Shown here piece after piece: positions 24,799 to 32,260 of a stretch of 36,761 bases of DNA; the first letter of the stretch is position 1, and each line of letters starts with the position of its first letter. Source of the DNA: UMGS172 sp045636945 (lineage in GTDB: Bacteria; Bacillota; Clostridia; Oscillospirales; Acutalibacteraceae); NCBI GenBank assembly GCA_045636945.1, contig JAZTYO010000042.1, forward strand, positions 1 through 36,761, read 5' to 3'. The notes under the pieces were generated by a model. That model was not told where the DNA came from and ran no database searches. It saw only the letters and a list, made by a program, of their open reading frames with translations. Position numbers and translations under genes: made by a program.

Positions 24799-24834
24799 TA
24801 ATAATATTATACGCATTATTATGATGATTGTCAA
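24799..24834 (-). promoter_or_regulatory. Consensus promoter and probable AbiEi operator of the defence operon
   Basis: On the minus strand, a perfect TTGACA (24829-24834), a 17-nt spacer and a perfect TATAAT (24806-24811). An inverted repeat TAATAAT/ATTATTA (24799-24805 and 24815-24821) brackets the -10 element, where an autoregulating AbiEi dimer would block RNA polymerase. It could drive all five genes down to 17959. Confidence 0.85.
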
Positions 24835-24882
24835 CTGCATGAACTATTCAATTTTAATAAATGTATCTTCTTTTATAAATTG

Positions 24883-24916
24883 CAAATAGCAGCAAGCTCT
24901 CGCCTACTGCTATTTG
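24883..24916. repeat. Hairpin repeat with conserved 14-nt loop, copy 1
   Basis: A 10-bp perfect stem CAAATAGCAG/CTGCTATTTG encloses the loop CAAGCTCTCGCCTA. The same loop, with a slightly changed stem, recurs at 34470-34503. The 137 nt between this repeat and the small protein gene at 25057 hold no gene. They contain a CCGGC/GCCGG hairpin (24997-25010) and a TTTATCAA/TTGATAAA hairpin (25030-25052), the latter just downstream of that gene's stop. Confidence 0.75.
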
Positions 24917-25056
24917 TGTGGTCAATGAATATTTGCGTGGTCAGCGCAAAGTCTAACACCGGAAACACATTCCTGTATTTCTGATATTTAATTTTACCGG
25001 CACTTGCCGGACAAATAAACTGTACCTCCTTTATCAAAATTGAATTGATAAAGCGC

Positions 25057-25347
25057 TTATCCTTTTTGGGGATTTGCTTCGCCTTGCTTAATGGTTATGC
25101 CAAAAATTTTGTATGTATATGTATCTACCTCATACTTTCCGGTACTCTCTAAATGCCCATCAATATCAAACGAATAACCTAAGCCAATGTATTTACCTGA
25201 ACCGCCATCATCAGCGGTCATTATAGAAAAACAAAAGCGTGGTTTATCAAAACTTATAGCAACATCAGCATAATCGGAATACGCGATACTTCCCCAAGAC
25301 ACGATCAAAACGGCTATCACAATTAATATAATAATTTTCTTTTTCAT
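25057..25347 (-). CDS. Small secreted or membrane-anchored protein, unknown
   Basis: 96 aa. An N-terminal hydrophobic segment (about 4-23) is followed by a soluble domain ending in TYKIFGITIKQGEANPQKG. I recognise no domain. The ending IFGITIKQ resembles IKILGMKVYRE at the end of the 26300-26530 product, so the two may be distantly related. The leader AAAGGAGTGTGATTGT immediately before the ATG is nearly the same as those of two other small genes in this cluster. A 54-bp repeat lies directly upstream. Confidence 0.7.
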   Translation of the reverse strand: MKKKIIILIVIAVLIVSWGSIAYSDYADVAISFDKPRFCFSIMTADDGGSGKYIGLGYSFDIDGHLESTGKYEVDTYTYKIFGITIKQGEANPQKG

Positions 25348-25356
25348 ACAATCACA

Positions 25357-25410
25357 CTCCTTTGTTTCATCGTAATATACATTGTTTCATTACTGCTGAA
25401 ACAAGCAAAG
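25357..25410 (-). repeat. 54-bp leader repeat, copy 1
   Basis: 44 of 54 bases match 27386-27439. On the minus strand it reads TTGTTTCA, a 7-nt gap, TGAAACAA, then 12 nt later a second TGAAACAA running straight into AGGAG. The first element can pair with either of the other two. One choice would bury the ribosome binding site of the downstream small gene. Confidence 0.75.
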
Positions 25411-25432
25411 TAATATGAAACATTCGTACTAT

Positions 25433-25777
25433 TTATTTTTCTTTTCTAATCACAAACCAAGTAATCAACATGCTAATCGCGCAGATCACGAGATATGCTA
25501 CCGAATACACGATTGGAAATGCTGTTACATAAGTAAAAGACGAAAATGCCCAAAACAGACCGGCTACGAGTATAGGCGTGAACCAAAAGAACTTAATATC
25601 CTTGCCCGCAAGAACACCTGTCACTATCGATACTATCGGATGCACAACGAAAAACAGCATCATTGTAACTAGCATCCCCGCATCTGCCTTAACAGTATTT
25701 ACAGTTATAAGCGGTATGATCAACATTGCGGTTAAAATGATTGCAATAATTATTATTGCACGTTTAATTTTGCTCAT
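25433..25777 (-). CDS. Small polytopic membrane protein, unknown
   Basis: 114 aa with four predicted membrane helices (about 7-24, 32-54, 62-80 and 85-107), starting MSKIKRA and ending in a positive tail RKEK. There are no recognisable catalytic residues. An AGGAGGTGTGCT leader precedes the ATG. It lies 10 nt downstream of the next small membrane gene and is probably co-transcribed with it. Confidence 0.7.
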   Translation of the reverse strand: MSKIKRAIIIIAIILTAMLIIPLITVNTVKADAGMLVTMMLFFVVHPIVSIVTGVLAGKDIKFFWFTPILVAGLFWAFSSFTYVTAFPIVYSVAYLVICAISMLITWFVIRKEK

Positions 25778-25787
25778 AGCACACCTC

Positions 25788-26072
25788 CTAAACGTTTTTC
25801 TTAGATTTGACTAAAGCAACGATGTTCAAAATGATTGTAAGCACCACTAAAACAATGGATGCAATTATTACTGCTCTGATTGTATCTTCAATAGCCGCAT
25901 AATCTCCAAGGTTTGCTCTACGACTTATCTCAAAGAACTCAGATATAAGAGAGAACGTACAGAGAGCAAAACTTACGATAGTATTTTTATGCGAATAGGA
26001 CGGCTTTGCTATTGCAATAGCAGCTACAGCCCAAGCACCTATGCCTAAAATAAGACTAATTATATTCAGCAT
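25788..26072 (-). CDS. Small membrane protein, unknown
   Basis: 94 aa. Predicted helices lie at about 4-21, 29-46 and 66-88, with a conserved-looking central stretch FALCTFSLISEFFEISRRANLGDYAAIEDTI that turns into the last helix. I have the impression that similar proteins occur near M56/BlaI gene pairs in Clostridia, but I cannot name a family. The leader AAAGGAGCGTGATTAT matches those of neighbouring small genes. Confidence 0.7.
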   Translation of the reverse strand: MLNIISLILGIGAWAVAAIAIAKPSYSHKNTIVSFALCTFSLISEFFEISRRANLGDYAAIEDTIRAVIIASIVLVVLTIILNIVALVKSKKNV

Positions 26073-26101
26073 ATAATCACGCTCCTTTGTTAAATTGAAA
26101 T

Positions 26102-26272
26102 TTATTCGCTTTTATCTAAAAGTCCTCCGATTGCAAAACCAACACCAATTATTGGTATAATCAATCCAATTACTTCTCCAGCACCCCATTCTCCAAGAGA
26201 AGAAGCATATAAACATAAGAAACCTAATAAAATTAATGCTATTCCAAATAATATTTTTTTGATACCTTTCAT
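26102..26272 (-). CDS. Very small membrane protein (56 aa), unknown
   Basis: 56 aa: MKGIKKILFGIALILLG starts a first helix, and IGLIIPIIGVGFAIGG forms a second. AAGGAG lies 8 nt upstream of the ATG. The first 17 residues closely resemble the start of the 26587-26763 product (MKKVVLGIALILFGIALCL), so the two are probably paralogues from a duplication within this cluster. Function unknown. Confidence 0.7.
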   Translation of the reverse strand: MKGIKKILFGIALILLGFLCLYASSLGEWGAGEVIGLIIPIIGVGFAIGGLLDKSE

Positions 26273-26299
26273 AACTGAATCTCCTTAATTGTAAACGAT

Positions 26300-26530
26300 T
26301 TACTCGTTTGTTTCTCTATAAACTTTCATTCCAAGTATTTTGATCTCAATTCCATCAATGTATGGTTTTACATCATCAAACTCAGGATCGTATTGATGGA
26401 TTTTTGTGACCTCGTAAACCAAAGATTTATAACTAACACTTCCGCCATCTTTTAGGTTCATACGAATAGGTGTCAATAAGATTACCAAAACAACTATAAT
26501 TGCAATTATTGCAAAAGTTTTCCTTTTCAT
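26300..26530 (-). CDS. Small membrane-anchored protein, unknown
   Basis: About 76 aa from the ATG at 26530, which follows AAAGGAGTGTGATTGG. One N-terminal helix (about 4-22) precedes an extracytoplasmic part ending IEIKILGMKVYRETNE. I recognise no domain. It shares leader sequence and C-terminal style with the 25057-25347 product, suggesting related envelope proteins expressed together. Confidence 0.7.
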   Translation of the reverse strand: MKRKTFAIIAIIVVLVILLTPIRMNLKDGGSVSYKSLVYEVTKIHQYDPEFDDVKPYIDGIEIKILGMKVYRETNE

Positions 26531-26586
26531 CCAATCACACTCCTTTGTCAAATTCCAATTTATTTAATCTTTCGTCAATTTGAAAT

Positions 26587-26763
26587 TCAGTTGTCCTTGT
26601 CAAAATAGCCCCAAACACTCATTCCAAGTCCAGCAAATGGAAGAATTACATATAACAATTGTGCAAAGGCGTTTCGTAAAAAAGAAATATGTCCAACTTC
26701 TCCAAAAAGGCATAGAGCTATGCCAAAAAGAATTAATGCAATCCCAAGCACAACTTTCTTCAT
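26587..26763 (-). CDS. Very small membrane protein (58 aa), paralogue of 26102-26272
   Basis: About 58 aa from the ATG at 26763. The longer frame starts at a TTG that overlaps the AAAGGAG ribosome binding site. Two helices: MKKVVLGIALILFGIALCLFG and LLYVILPFAGLGMSVWGYF. The N-terminus is clearly similar to the 56-aa protein at 26102-26272. Function unknown. Confidence 0.7.
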   Translation of the reverse strand: MKKVVLGIALILFGIALCLFGEVGHISFLRNAFAQLLYVILPFAGLGMSVWGYFDKDN

Positions 26764-26794
26764 AGTAACAATCTCCTTTGTCAAATTGGAATTT

Positions 26795-27127
26795 TTAATT
26801 ATGATATTGCACAGTTATAAACTTTGCTATATTGTTTTTTGATAACCAACGATAATTTCCTTCAATAGCATCACCAATTTTAATATCTGATAAATCGATA
26901 TCGGGGTCATCTTTGCAACAATATGAAACGTTAGTTTTATCGTTTGCTACCACCGTATAAGATGCTTCAGCAATGGATATATGAAAAACGGTATTTTTTT
27001 CAACAATTTCAATTTCTGTTACCATTCCTCGAAAATCAAGGGTTTTTGATGGTATCGCCACACATATACCAATAACGATTATAACCGCAACACAACATAA
27101 TCCTATAATTTTAATTGCTTTTTTCAT
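26795..27127 (-). CDS. Small membrane-anchored protein, unknown
   Basis: 110 aa. One N-terminal helix (about 5-26) is followed by a beta-rich soluble domain (FRGMVTEIEIVEKNTVFHISIAEASYTVVAND...IDLSDIKIGDAIEGNYR). This has the spacing of a small OB-fold-like barrel, but that is only an impression. GGCGG precedes the ATG. It is probably exported and anchored to the membrane. Confidence 0.68.
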   Translation of the reverse strand: MKKAIKIIGLCCVAVIIVIGICVAIPSKTLDFRGMVTEIEIVEKNTVFHISIAEASYTVVANDKTNVSYCCKDDPDIDLSDIKIGDAIEGNYRWLSKNNIAKFITVQYHN

Positions 27128-27166
27128 AGAACAACCGCCTTTAAAAATCCAATTTGTCGGACTCTA

Positions 27167-27376
27167 TTATTTTTTATCAACTAACTTTTTAATACTTTCA
27201 GGATTATCAATATATGTTTCGGTATAACCGCACTCAGGGCATACGGCGCATTTGATTTTCCCCAAAGAGCCTTTGAACATTCCTTTTTCTCGAACATCCA
27301 CACCATAACCACCATTAGTAACCATAACGGACAGATCTTCAACCATAGCCGTTTCACATCTTAAACATTTTCTCAT
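27167..27376 (-). CDS. Zinc-ribbon protein, unknown
   Basis: 69 aa, soluble. Two CXXC knuckles (CLRC at 4-7 and CPEC at 51-54, with CAV before it) should bind one zinc ion. Small zinc-ribbon proteins of this type occur widely in Clostridia without a known role. AAAGGAGG precedes the ATG, inside the second copy of the 54-bp leader repeat. Confidence 0.75.
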   Translation of the reverse strand: MRKCLRCETAMVEDLSVMVTNGGYGVDVREKGMFKGSLGKIKCAVCPECGYTETYIDNPESIKKLVDKK

Positions 27377-27385
27377 AAAGGGAAC

Positions 27386-27439
27386 CTCCTTTGTTTCATA
27401 GCAATATGAATTGTTTCATCGCTAATGAAACAATTAAAG
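27386..27439 (-). repeat. 54-bp leader repeat, copy 2
   Basis: Partner of 25357-25410, with identical spacing of the three TTGTTTCA/TGAAACAA elements (27391-27398, 27411-27418, 27426-27433). It lies between the BlaR1-like gene's stop and the zinc-ribbon start and contains that gene's AAAGGAGG. The two copies frame the block of small genes from 25433 to 27376. Confidence 0.75.
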
Positions 27440-27449
27440 TTTTGCTTTT

Positions 27450-30209
27450 TTAATCCATATTAGAATTCGCATCAGATTTCAAAGTGTAAAAACTGTATTG
27501 CGCTGTACCACTAAATTTATCTTGAGAACTCCAAGTAGCAACAATCTCATAAATATAGTTTCCATCTTTTAAATCAAAGAACACATTTCCGTTGACTATA
27601 GTAGGATTGATATTTTCACTCTTGGCTTTAGTTTTGCCCCAGTGTTTTTCTTCCCAACATCTTATATAGATTTCATCAGGTGCAACTTCATAAACAGGGG
27701 TTACGCCTTTAGCATTAAATTGTATTTTAGCTTGTAAAGGATCACCAATAATTGCATAGTGCACTGGAAGAATATCGATGGACGGCATTGATTTTTTCAT
27801 CATCAAAGGATGTCCACTATCACTCATTACAGCTTCGGACGTTCCGTTGGTTCCTTCATGAATCCAAGATGATGTTCCTTTTAGAGCCTCGATGCTTTGA
27901 CCATTGCTTACCACAACCAAAGTGGGTGGCACGTCAATTACTTTGTCGCCTTCATATTTTGGTAATGACGTATCAATCGCATTATTCAAATCCGCATCAA
28001 AACTTGTAACAGTTTTAAGAAGATCATCCGATACCGCTACAGTTACAAACCATCCTGCCATAGCGTTATCTACAAACTCTGCATTGGTGGTTTCTACAAC
28101 ATGAACATAGAACGATTTATCATCGTATCCCACGTTTTGCATCTTGAAGCGATGAGTGGAGTTACCAACACTAACATACACCAGCACTAAACTGTTTTCT
28201 TCAAAAAATGCATTGTCATACTTTGCGGTGACATTGTTGAAAGACGGTACTTCATCCCATCCGCGATCCATTGTGTATGTGTTACCAAAAGATTGTTTGA
28301 ACTGCTCCAAATCTTTAAGCGTATCAAATTTATAGATAGGAAGATGTTGCACGCTGTTGATATACATTTTATCAGTGTTAAGAGCCTGCACATAAATTTT
28401 ATTATCATCCGACCAGTTCGCATAAGACACCGTAGATTCAAATGTTTGAACATTACTTGAATCAGCACCGCCAACATTTGAGATAGAGCTTCTTTCAATA
28501 AACTTCAAATAACCTTCTTCAGAATAGACAAGAATAAATTCAGTAGTATCCTTTAGATAGAATTCATATTCACCCACACTGTAGTTACGAGAAACACACT
28601 CAAAGATCACGGTGTGTTGCTGCACCTTTGTTTCGCCGTTATAAACAGTTAAAGTAACTTCAGATTTGTCAGAGGATTTTCCATCACCTTCGCCAGGCGT
28701 CCAATAAACTGTTTTTCCTTTTTCAAAACGCATATTAGTATTGCGCGGTTGACCTTCAACTTCAAGGTTCCAAAATTCTCCGCCCGTACAGGTTGCATCC
28801 ACGTGGGTATATTCACAATCGAATGCAAATGCCCTGGTATAGTGAGAGGTGTGACTGAGTGAAGGGTTATAGCTCCAAGTAAGTTTTTCAGCACCGGAAA
28901 AGTTGGCAATATCCTCATAGATCTGCTTTGCTTTTTGCGGATTGATAACCCTGTAACTAAGTGTTGGCTTTACGCCATCATTTACCCAAACGGATGTAAA
29001 ATCAGTATTAAAGTGAATATACAATCCTTTCAAGTAAGAGTAAATTGTAGGCGTAGCATCTTTCTTGGTTTGTAATACAATGGTATGGCTTTTATCTCGG
29101 TTTTCATCACGACTCAACGAGATTTCCTTCCTGGATATTTTGATTTCAGAAAGTTCTTCCAAGAGATCAGTACTAACAGAACCTATTGCCTGATAATTCG
29201 CCCCGTTAGATACCCATACAATTGTTTCTTTCGATGTGGGAATAGAGGAGGAATTTTCTATATTCTTAAGCTTGTTAGAAGTAGGATTTGTCAAAAAGCA
29301 AACTGCTACTGCTATGCTTGCAATAATGGCGATTACAACAATCCAAAAAGCAGGTTTCTTATAATTCAGCACAGATTTCACTCTGTCTTTTACGCCCACC
29401 TCACCGAATGCAAGAGGACAAGCCGCAATTATACGGCGGTTTACACTACAGGTCAAAAGTGCCTGAGAGTAATCGGCTTTTTGCTCGTTATTGAATTCTT
29501 TAACCACCTTTTCATCGCAGGCAAGTTCAATATCACGACAAAGAAGCACGTAATCGAGCCACATCAGTGGATTAAACCAATGCAAGGTGAGAACCAAGAA
29601 ACCAAATGGCTTCCACCAATGGTCTTTACGACGGATATGTGCATTCTCGTGAGCTATAACGTGATTCATATCCTGCTCATTCATATTGAAAGGCAAATAA
29701 ATTTTCGGTTTAATAATGCCAAGCACAAAGGGAGAAACAACGTTTTCACTTTGATAGATATTGTCACGGAGAAGAATCGCTGTACCAATCTTATTCTTCA
29801 CTCTTAAATAACTGATAATTGTATAGCCCAAAAGTACAACGATACCCACAAGCCATACAATTGCTAAAATGGTTGTAATGTCCGCAAAATGTCCCGTAGG
29901 TCTTGTAACGCCTTCGTAATAATGTCCACCTAAATAATCATTCACTTGATTATCAATTATTGTAACACCTGACTCAAAATGTGGTCTTGGTGCATCAGGA
30001 GCTTTGCTGATAGTTTCGCCACTGGGTATCAAACTGAAAATACTCTCGAGGGAGAATGGCATTATAAGACGAAGTCCAACAATGCCCCAAATAATACCGT
30101 TGATCCATTTTGGAGCTTTTTTAAGTAATAATCTTAAAAGCAATACCGCAAGAACAATCCAACTTGCAGATATGCTCATGTTGACAATTTTCAAGAAAAT
30201 ATCAGCCAT
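27450..30209 (-). CDS. BlaR1-type M56 membrane metalloprotease with a large sensor region
   Basis: 919 aa. Membrane helices lie near 10-28, 34-51, 110-134 and 287-306. The cytoplasmic protease domain carries HENAH (187-191) with a downstream glutamate in CRDIELACDE. On sensing a signal outside the cell, M56 proteases cause cleavage of a BlaI-type repressor. Here the extracytoplasmic part (about 307-919) is much larger than in BlaR1. I see no penicillin-binding SXXK/SXN/KTG set, so the signal is probably not a beta-lactam. The gene starts 2 nt after the repressor gene's stop. Confidence 0.85.
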   Translation of the reverse strand: MADIFLKIVNMSISASWIVLAVLLLRLLLKKAPKWINGIIWGIVGLRLIMPFSLESIFSLIPSGETISKAPDAPRPHFESGVTIIDNQVNDYLGGHYYEGVTRPTGHFADITTILAIVWLVGIVVLLGYTIISYLRVKNKIGTAILLRDNIYQSENVVSPFVLGIIKPKIYLPFNMNEQDMNHVIAHENAHIRRKDHWWKPFGFLVLTLHWFNPLMWLDYVLLCRDIELACDEKVVKEFNNEQKADYSQALLTCSVNRRIIAACPLAFGEVGVKDRVKSVLNYKKPAFWIVVIAIIASIAVAVCFLTNPTSNKLKNIENSSSIPTSKETIVWVSNGANYQAIGSVSTDLLEELSEIKISRKEISLSRDENRDKSHTIVLQTKKDATPTIYSYLKGLYIHFNTDFTSVWVNDGVKPTLSYRVINPQKAKQIYEDIANFSGAEKLTWSYNPSLSHTSHYTRAFAFDCEYTHVDATCTGGEFWNLEVEGQPRNTNMRFEKGKTVYWTPGEGDGKSSDKSEVTLTVYNGETKVQQHTVIFECVSRNYSVGEYEFYLKDTTEFILVYSEEGYLKFIERSSISNVGGADSSNVQTFESTVSYANWSDDNKIYVQALNTDKMYINSVQHLPIYKFDTLKDLEQFKQSFGNTYTMDRGWDEVPSFNNVTAKYDNAFFEENSLVLVYVSVGNSTHRFKMQNVGYDDKSFYVHVVETTNAEFVDNAMAGWFVTVAVSDDLLKTVTSFDADLNNAIDTSLPKYEGDKVIDVPPTLVVVSNGQSIEALKGTSSWIHEGTNGTSEAVMSDSGHPLMMKKSMPSIDILPVHYAIIGDPLQAKIQFNAKGVTPVYEVAPDEIYIRCWEEKHWGKTKAKSENINPTIVNGNVFFDLKDGNYIYEIVATWSSQDKFSGTAQYSFYTLKSDANSNMD

Positions 30210-30211
30210 AG

Positions 30212-30577
30212 TTATTCTCCTTTCCTGAAACGGTCGATCATTTTTTGCACCGCATCAATTTCTTCCTCGGAGATATTCTGATGTTTGGTAAAAGCGGCCA
30301 CGAATGCCGGCAGAGAACCCTCGAAGGTTTTCTCTACCATTTCGTTAATTTCAGCAGCCTGCACTTCATCCTTGCTGACAAGAGAAGTTACCATAGTATT
30401 TTCATTCTTTAAAACACCACGCTCAGATAAGCGTTTAATAACGGTGTAAGTAGTGGTGGGTTTCCAGCCAAGCTGTTCCTTGCAAAGATTTACAAGCTCA
30501 CTGCTTTTGACAGGTTCATGCTCCCACAAAATCAGGCAAAAACGATATTCGCTTTCAAAAACTTTCGGTGTATTCAT
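30212..30577 (-). CDS. BlaI/MecI/CopY family transcriptional repressor
   Basis: About 121 aa. The ATG at 30577 has AAAGGAG 8 nt upstream, and the longer frame runs into the operator. The winged-helix domain (YRFCLILWEHEPVKSSELVNLCKEQLGWKPTTTYTVIKRLSERGVL) is typical of the family. The C-terminal half is a helical dimerisation region, with the segment usually cleaved by the partner protease (around SLVSKDEVQ). Two palindromes upstream fit autoregulation. Confidence 0.92.
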   Translation of the reverse strand: MNTPKVFESEYRFCLILWEHEPVKSSELVNLCKEQLGWKPTTTYTVIKRLSERGVLKNENTMVTSLVSKDEVQAAEINEMVEKTFEGSLPAFVAAFTKHQNISEEEIDAVQKMIDRFRKGE

Positions 30578-30592
30578 AATGAACGCTCCTTT

Positions 30593-30646
30593 CTCTAACT
30601 CGTTAGAGTTCATATATACTCTAACATATTAGAGTGAGTTTGTCAA
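30593..30646 (-). promoter_or_regulatory. Promoter with two BlaI-type operators
   Basis: Operator 1 is CTCTAAC-TC-GTTAGAG (30593-30608) and operator 2 is ACTCTAA-CATA-TTAGAGT (30618-30635), both perfect palindromes with centres 26 bp apart. On the minus strand, TTGACA (30641-30646) and a 17-nt spacer lead to TAGAGT (30618-30623), a weak -10 inside operator 2. Repressor bound there would occlude the promoter. Confidence 0.8.
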
Positions 30647-30664
30647 GGTTTGTTCTTAAAACAG

Positions 30665-30700
30665 AAGTGTCCCAAAAATCATACGACATTTGGGACACTT
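30665..30700. terminator. Intrinsic terminator after the anti-sigma-like gene
   Basis: A 12-bp perfect stem AAGTGTCCCAAA/TTTGGGACACTT with a 12-nt loop lies 12 nt downstream of the stop at 30713. The following minus-strand sequence CTGTTTTAAG is only moderately T-rich. Confidence 0.7.
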
Positions 30701-30712
30701 TTAGATACAAGA

Positions 30713-31462
30713 TTATTTCATTTGTTTGATTACTGAAAGCATTTCACTTTCAGTAAAATCATAACCTCCGAATTGATACAAAATGTCATCACAAACAAAA
30801 GTCATACTTATTTTGTTGTCGTGTGAACCAGATTTGTAAACAATGATCTTGGTGTTGAGTGAATTGTTTAATACGATATTTTCAAGTACCTTTCCGCCTG
30901 CGGCATCTGTGCCTTCTTCAAATGCCGATACATACCCTTTATCAGCACCTTTATTAAGCATAGAAATATGAAGGGTCATATACTTCGTTTCGCTTATTTT
31001 TAAAAAGTTTGCTCGCCACAAATCGATTCTGCCAATTGTACCATCATCATTTTGATAAGTTGTATATCCAATCGTATCTGAGGTTGCGTTTTCGTAATTA
31101 AGGATATTGAAACCAAGAACTTTCTCAACCTCATCATGTGTCATGGTTATAGTTCCAATATTATCTTCGGTACGTTCTGTTTTCGGCGCGGTTTCCGGAA
31201 TGTTTTTAAAAAATGCATTTTCAACAATCTCCACTTTTGTGCCATCTTCAAATAGAATAGATGAAGACCATTGATATGCGCCATAAGCTGCATAGGCTAC
31301 TGTGCCTACTAACAAACAAAGGATTAGGCAAGCTGCAACGGGTGCTTTTATAAAAAATGTTTTTATACTGAAAACTTTTTTGACAGAAGAATAATTTTCC
31401 GCTTCAACTATATACTTTGTATTTATGTTTCCAACTGCTTTTGAAATGTTTTCGCGTTTCAT
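30713..31462 (-). CDS. Membrane protein with extracytoplasmic domain, probable anti-sigma partner
   Basis: 249 aa. A short cytoplasmic N-terminus of about 38 residues precedes one membrane segment (about 40-62). A long outer domain contains DEVEKVLGFNIL and WRANFLKISE. Its start overlaps the sigma factor's stop by 4 nt (ATGA), the arrangement of an ECF sigma factor with its membrane-bound anti-sigma factor. The N-terminal part lacks a recognisable zinc anti-sigma motif, so the role rests on gene order and topology. Confidence 0.75.
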   Translation of the reverse strand: MKRENISKAVGNINTKYIVEAENYSSVKKVFSIKTFFIKAPVAACLILCLLVGTVAYAAYGAYQWSSSILFEDGTKVEIVENAFFKNIPETAPKTERTEDNIGTITMTHDEVEKVLGFNILNYENATSDTIGYTTYQNDDGTIGRIDLWRANFLKISETKYMTLHISMLNKGADKGYVSAFEEGTDAAGGKVLENIVLNNSLNTKIIVYKSGSHDNKISMTFVCDDILYQFGGYDFTESEMLSVIKQMK

Positions 31463-32016
31463 AAAGTATAACCTTCTTTCTTTAAATGTTTCTTTAGGTT
31501 TTCGCGCATACGAAATAAACGAGCAGTTATATTGTGATTACTCATTGACAGCCTATCGGCTATTTCTGAAATTGAATCAGCAAACCAATATCTTCTTACA
31601 AATATGACACGATTTTCTTCATCAAGTCCATCTAGGAAATTGTCTATTTCTTCAGACAATAACTTTAAGTTATAATCATCTTCCACTGTTTGGAGTGCGC
31701 CAAAGCAATTTTCGAGCTCATCCAACGATATATCGTATGCACTATTTCGTTTAGTTGCAGTATTGTTATGATACTTCTTAATAGCAAGATTTCGAACGAT
31801 TTTGCAAACGTATGCAACAAGTGGATTTGGATTTTGAGGCGGTATGCTGTTCCACACTCCTAAATATGCATCGTTTACACATTCTTCGGTATCAAGACTG
31901 TTATTAAGTATGTTGTTAGCGATCTTTTTGCAGAGTTTATCATATTTCTTTGATAGTTCAATGATTGCCTGCTCCGAGCGCTCATAGAACAATTCAATTA
32001 TTTTACTATCATCCAA
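31459..32016 (-). CDS. Sigma-70 family (ECF-like) RNA polymerase sigma factor
   Basis: About 185 aa. Region 2 is seen in AIIELSKKYDKLCKKIANNIL and DTEECVNDAYLGVWNSIPP. Region 4 is RRYWFADSISEIADRLSMSNHNITARLFRMRENLKKHL, a helix-turn-helix. The likely start is TTG at 32016 (reads MDDSKIIELF), 8 nt after AAAGGACGG. The upstream ATG at 32046 has no ribosome binding site but cannot be excluded. It probably directs transcription in response to an envelope signal relayed by the overlapping downstream gene. Its target promoters are not identified here. Confidence 0.88.
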   Translation of the reverse strand: MDDSKIIELFYERSEQAIIELSKKYDKLCKKIANNILNNSLDTEECVNDAYLGVWNSIPPQNPNPLVAYVCKIVRNLAIKKYHNNTATKRNSAYDISLDELENCFGALQTVEDDYNLKLLSEEIDNFLDGLDEENRVIFVRRYWFADSISEIADRLSMSNHNITARLFRMRENLKKHLKKEGYTL

Positions 32017-32084
32017 TTTGCTTTCCGTCCTTTCTGCCTCAACCATATACTACGGTTTTTCATTAAAATATCACGCATAATTTT

Positions 32085-32093
32085 ATTATAACA
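32085..32093 (-). promoter_or_regulatory. Extended -10 promoter of the sigma factor unit
   Basis: TGTTATAAT on the minus strand, about 60-70 nt before the probable start. No good -35 is visible. It directly follows, and partly shares bases with, the T-tract of the recombinase-side terminator. Confidence 0.5.
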
Positions 32094-32137
32094 CAAAAGA
32101 AAATAGCGGCAGGAAGAAAACTAATCTCTCTACCGCT
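32094..32137 (-). terminator. Probable terminator of the recombinase gene
   Basis: On the minus strand, AGCGGTAG (32130-32137) pairs with CTGCCGCT (32105-32112) in 8 bp with one G-U, followed by ATTTTCTTTTG. A second, perfect hairpin ACAGATGT/ACATCTGT (32147-32172) lies between it and the recombinase stop. Confidence 0.65.
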
Positions 32138-32260
32138 TTAAGCACTACAGATGTAAATTCCTCAACATCTGTTTTATTATAGGGTTTTAACATATTTTAT
32201 GATTTTGATAGTATGGTTACATTGAAAGCTGGAAGAGTCAAACTCCTCCGACTGCTATTG

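Noticed and set aside
24887..25053. Open frame on the minus strand running from the small-gene leader through the hairpin repeat
   Set aside because: It stays open for about 55 codons, but there is no convincing start for the AAAGGAGG nearby and its last part is the hairpin repeat, which suggests non-coding DNA. A remnant of an older gene cannot be excluded.
29085..29807. 240-codon open frame on the plus strand
   Set aside because: Antisense to the M56 protease domain of the BlaR1-like gene; the composition looks like a shadow frame.
27450..30209. True beta-lactam receptor BlaR1 with resistance genes
   Set aside because: The outer domain shows no penicillin-binding motifs and no beta-lactamase or PBP2a-like gene is nearby.
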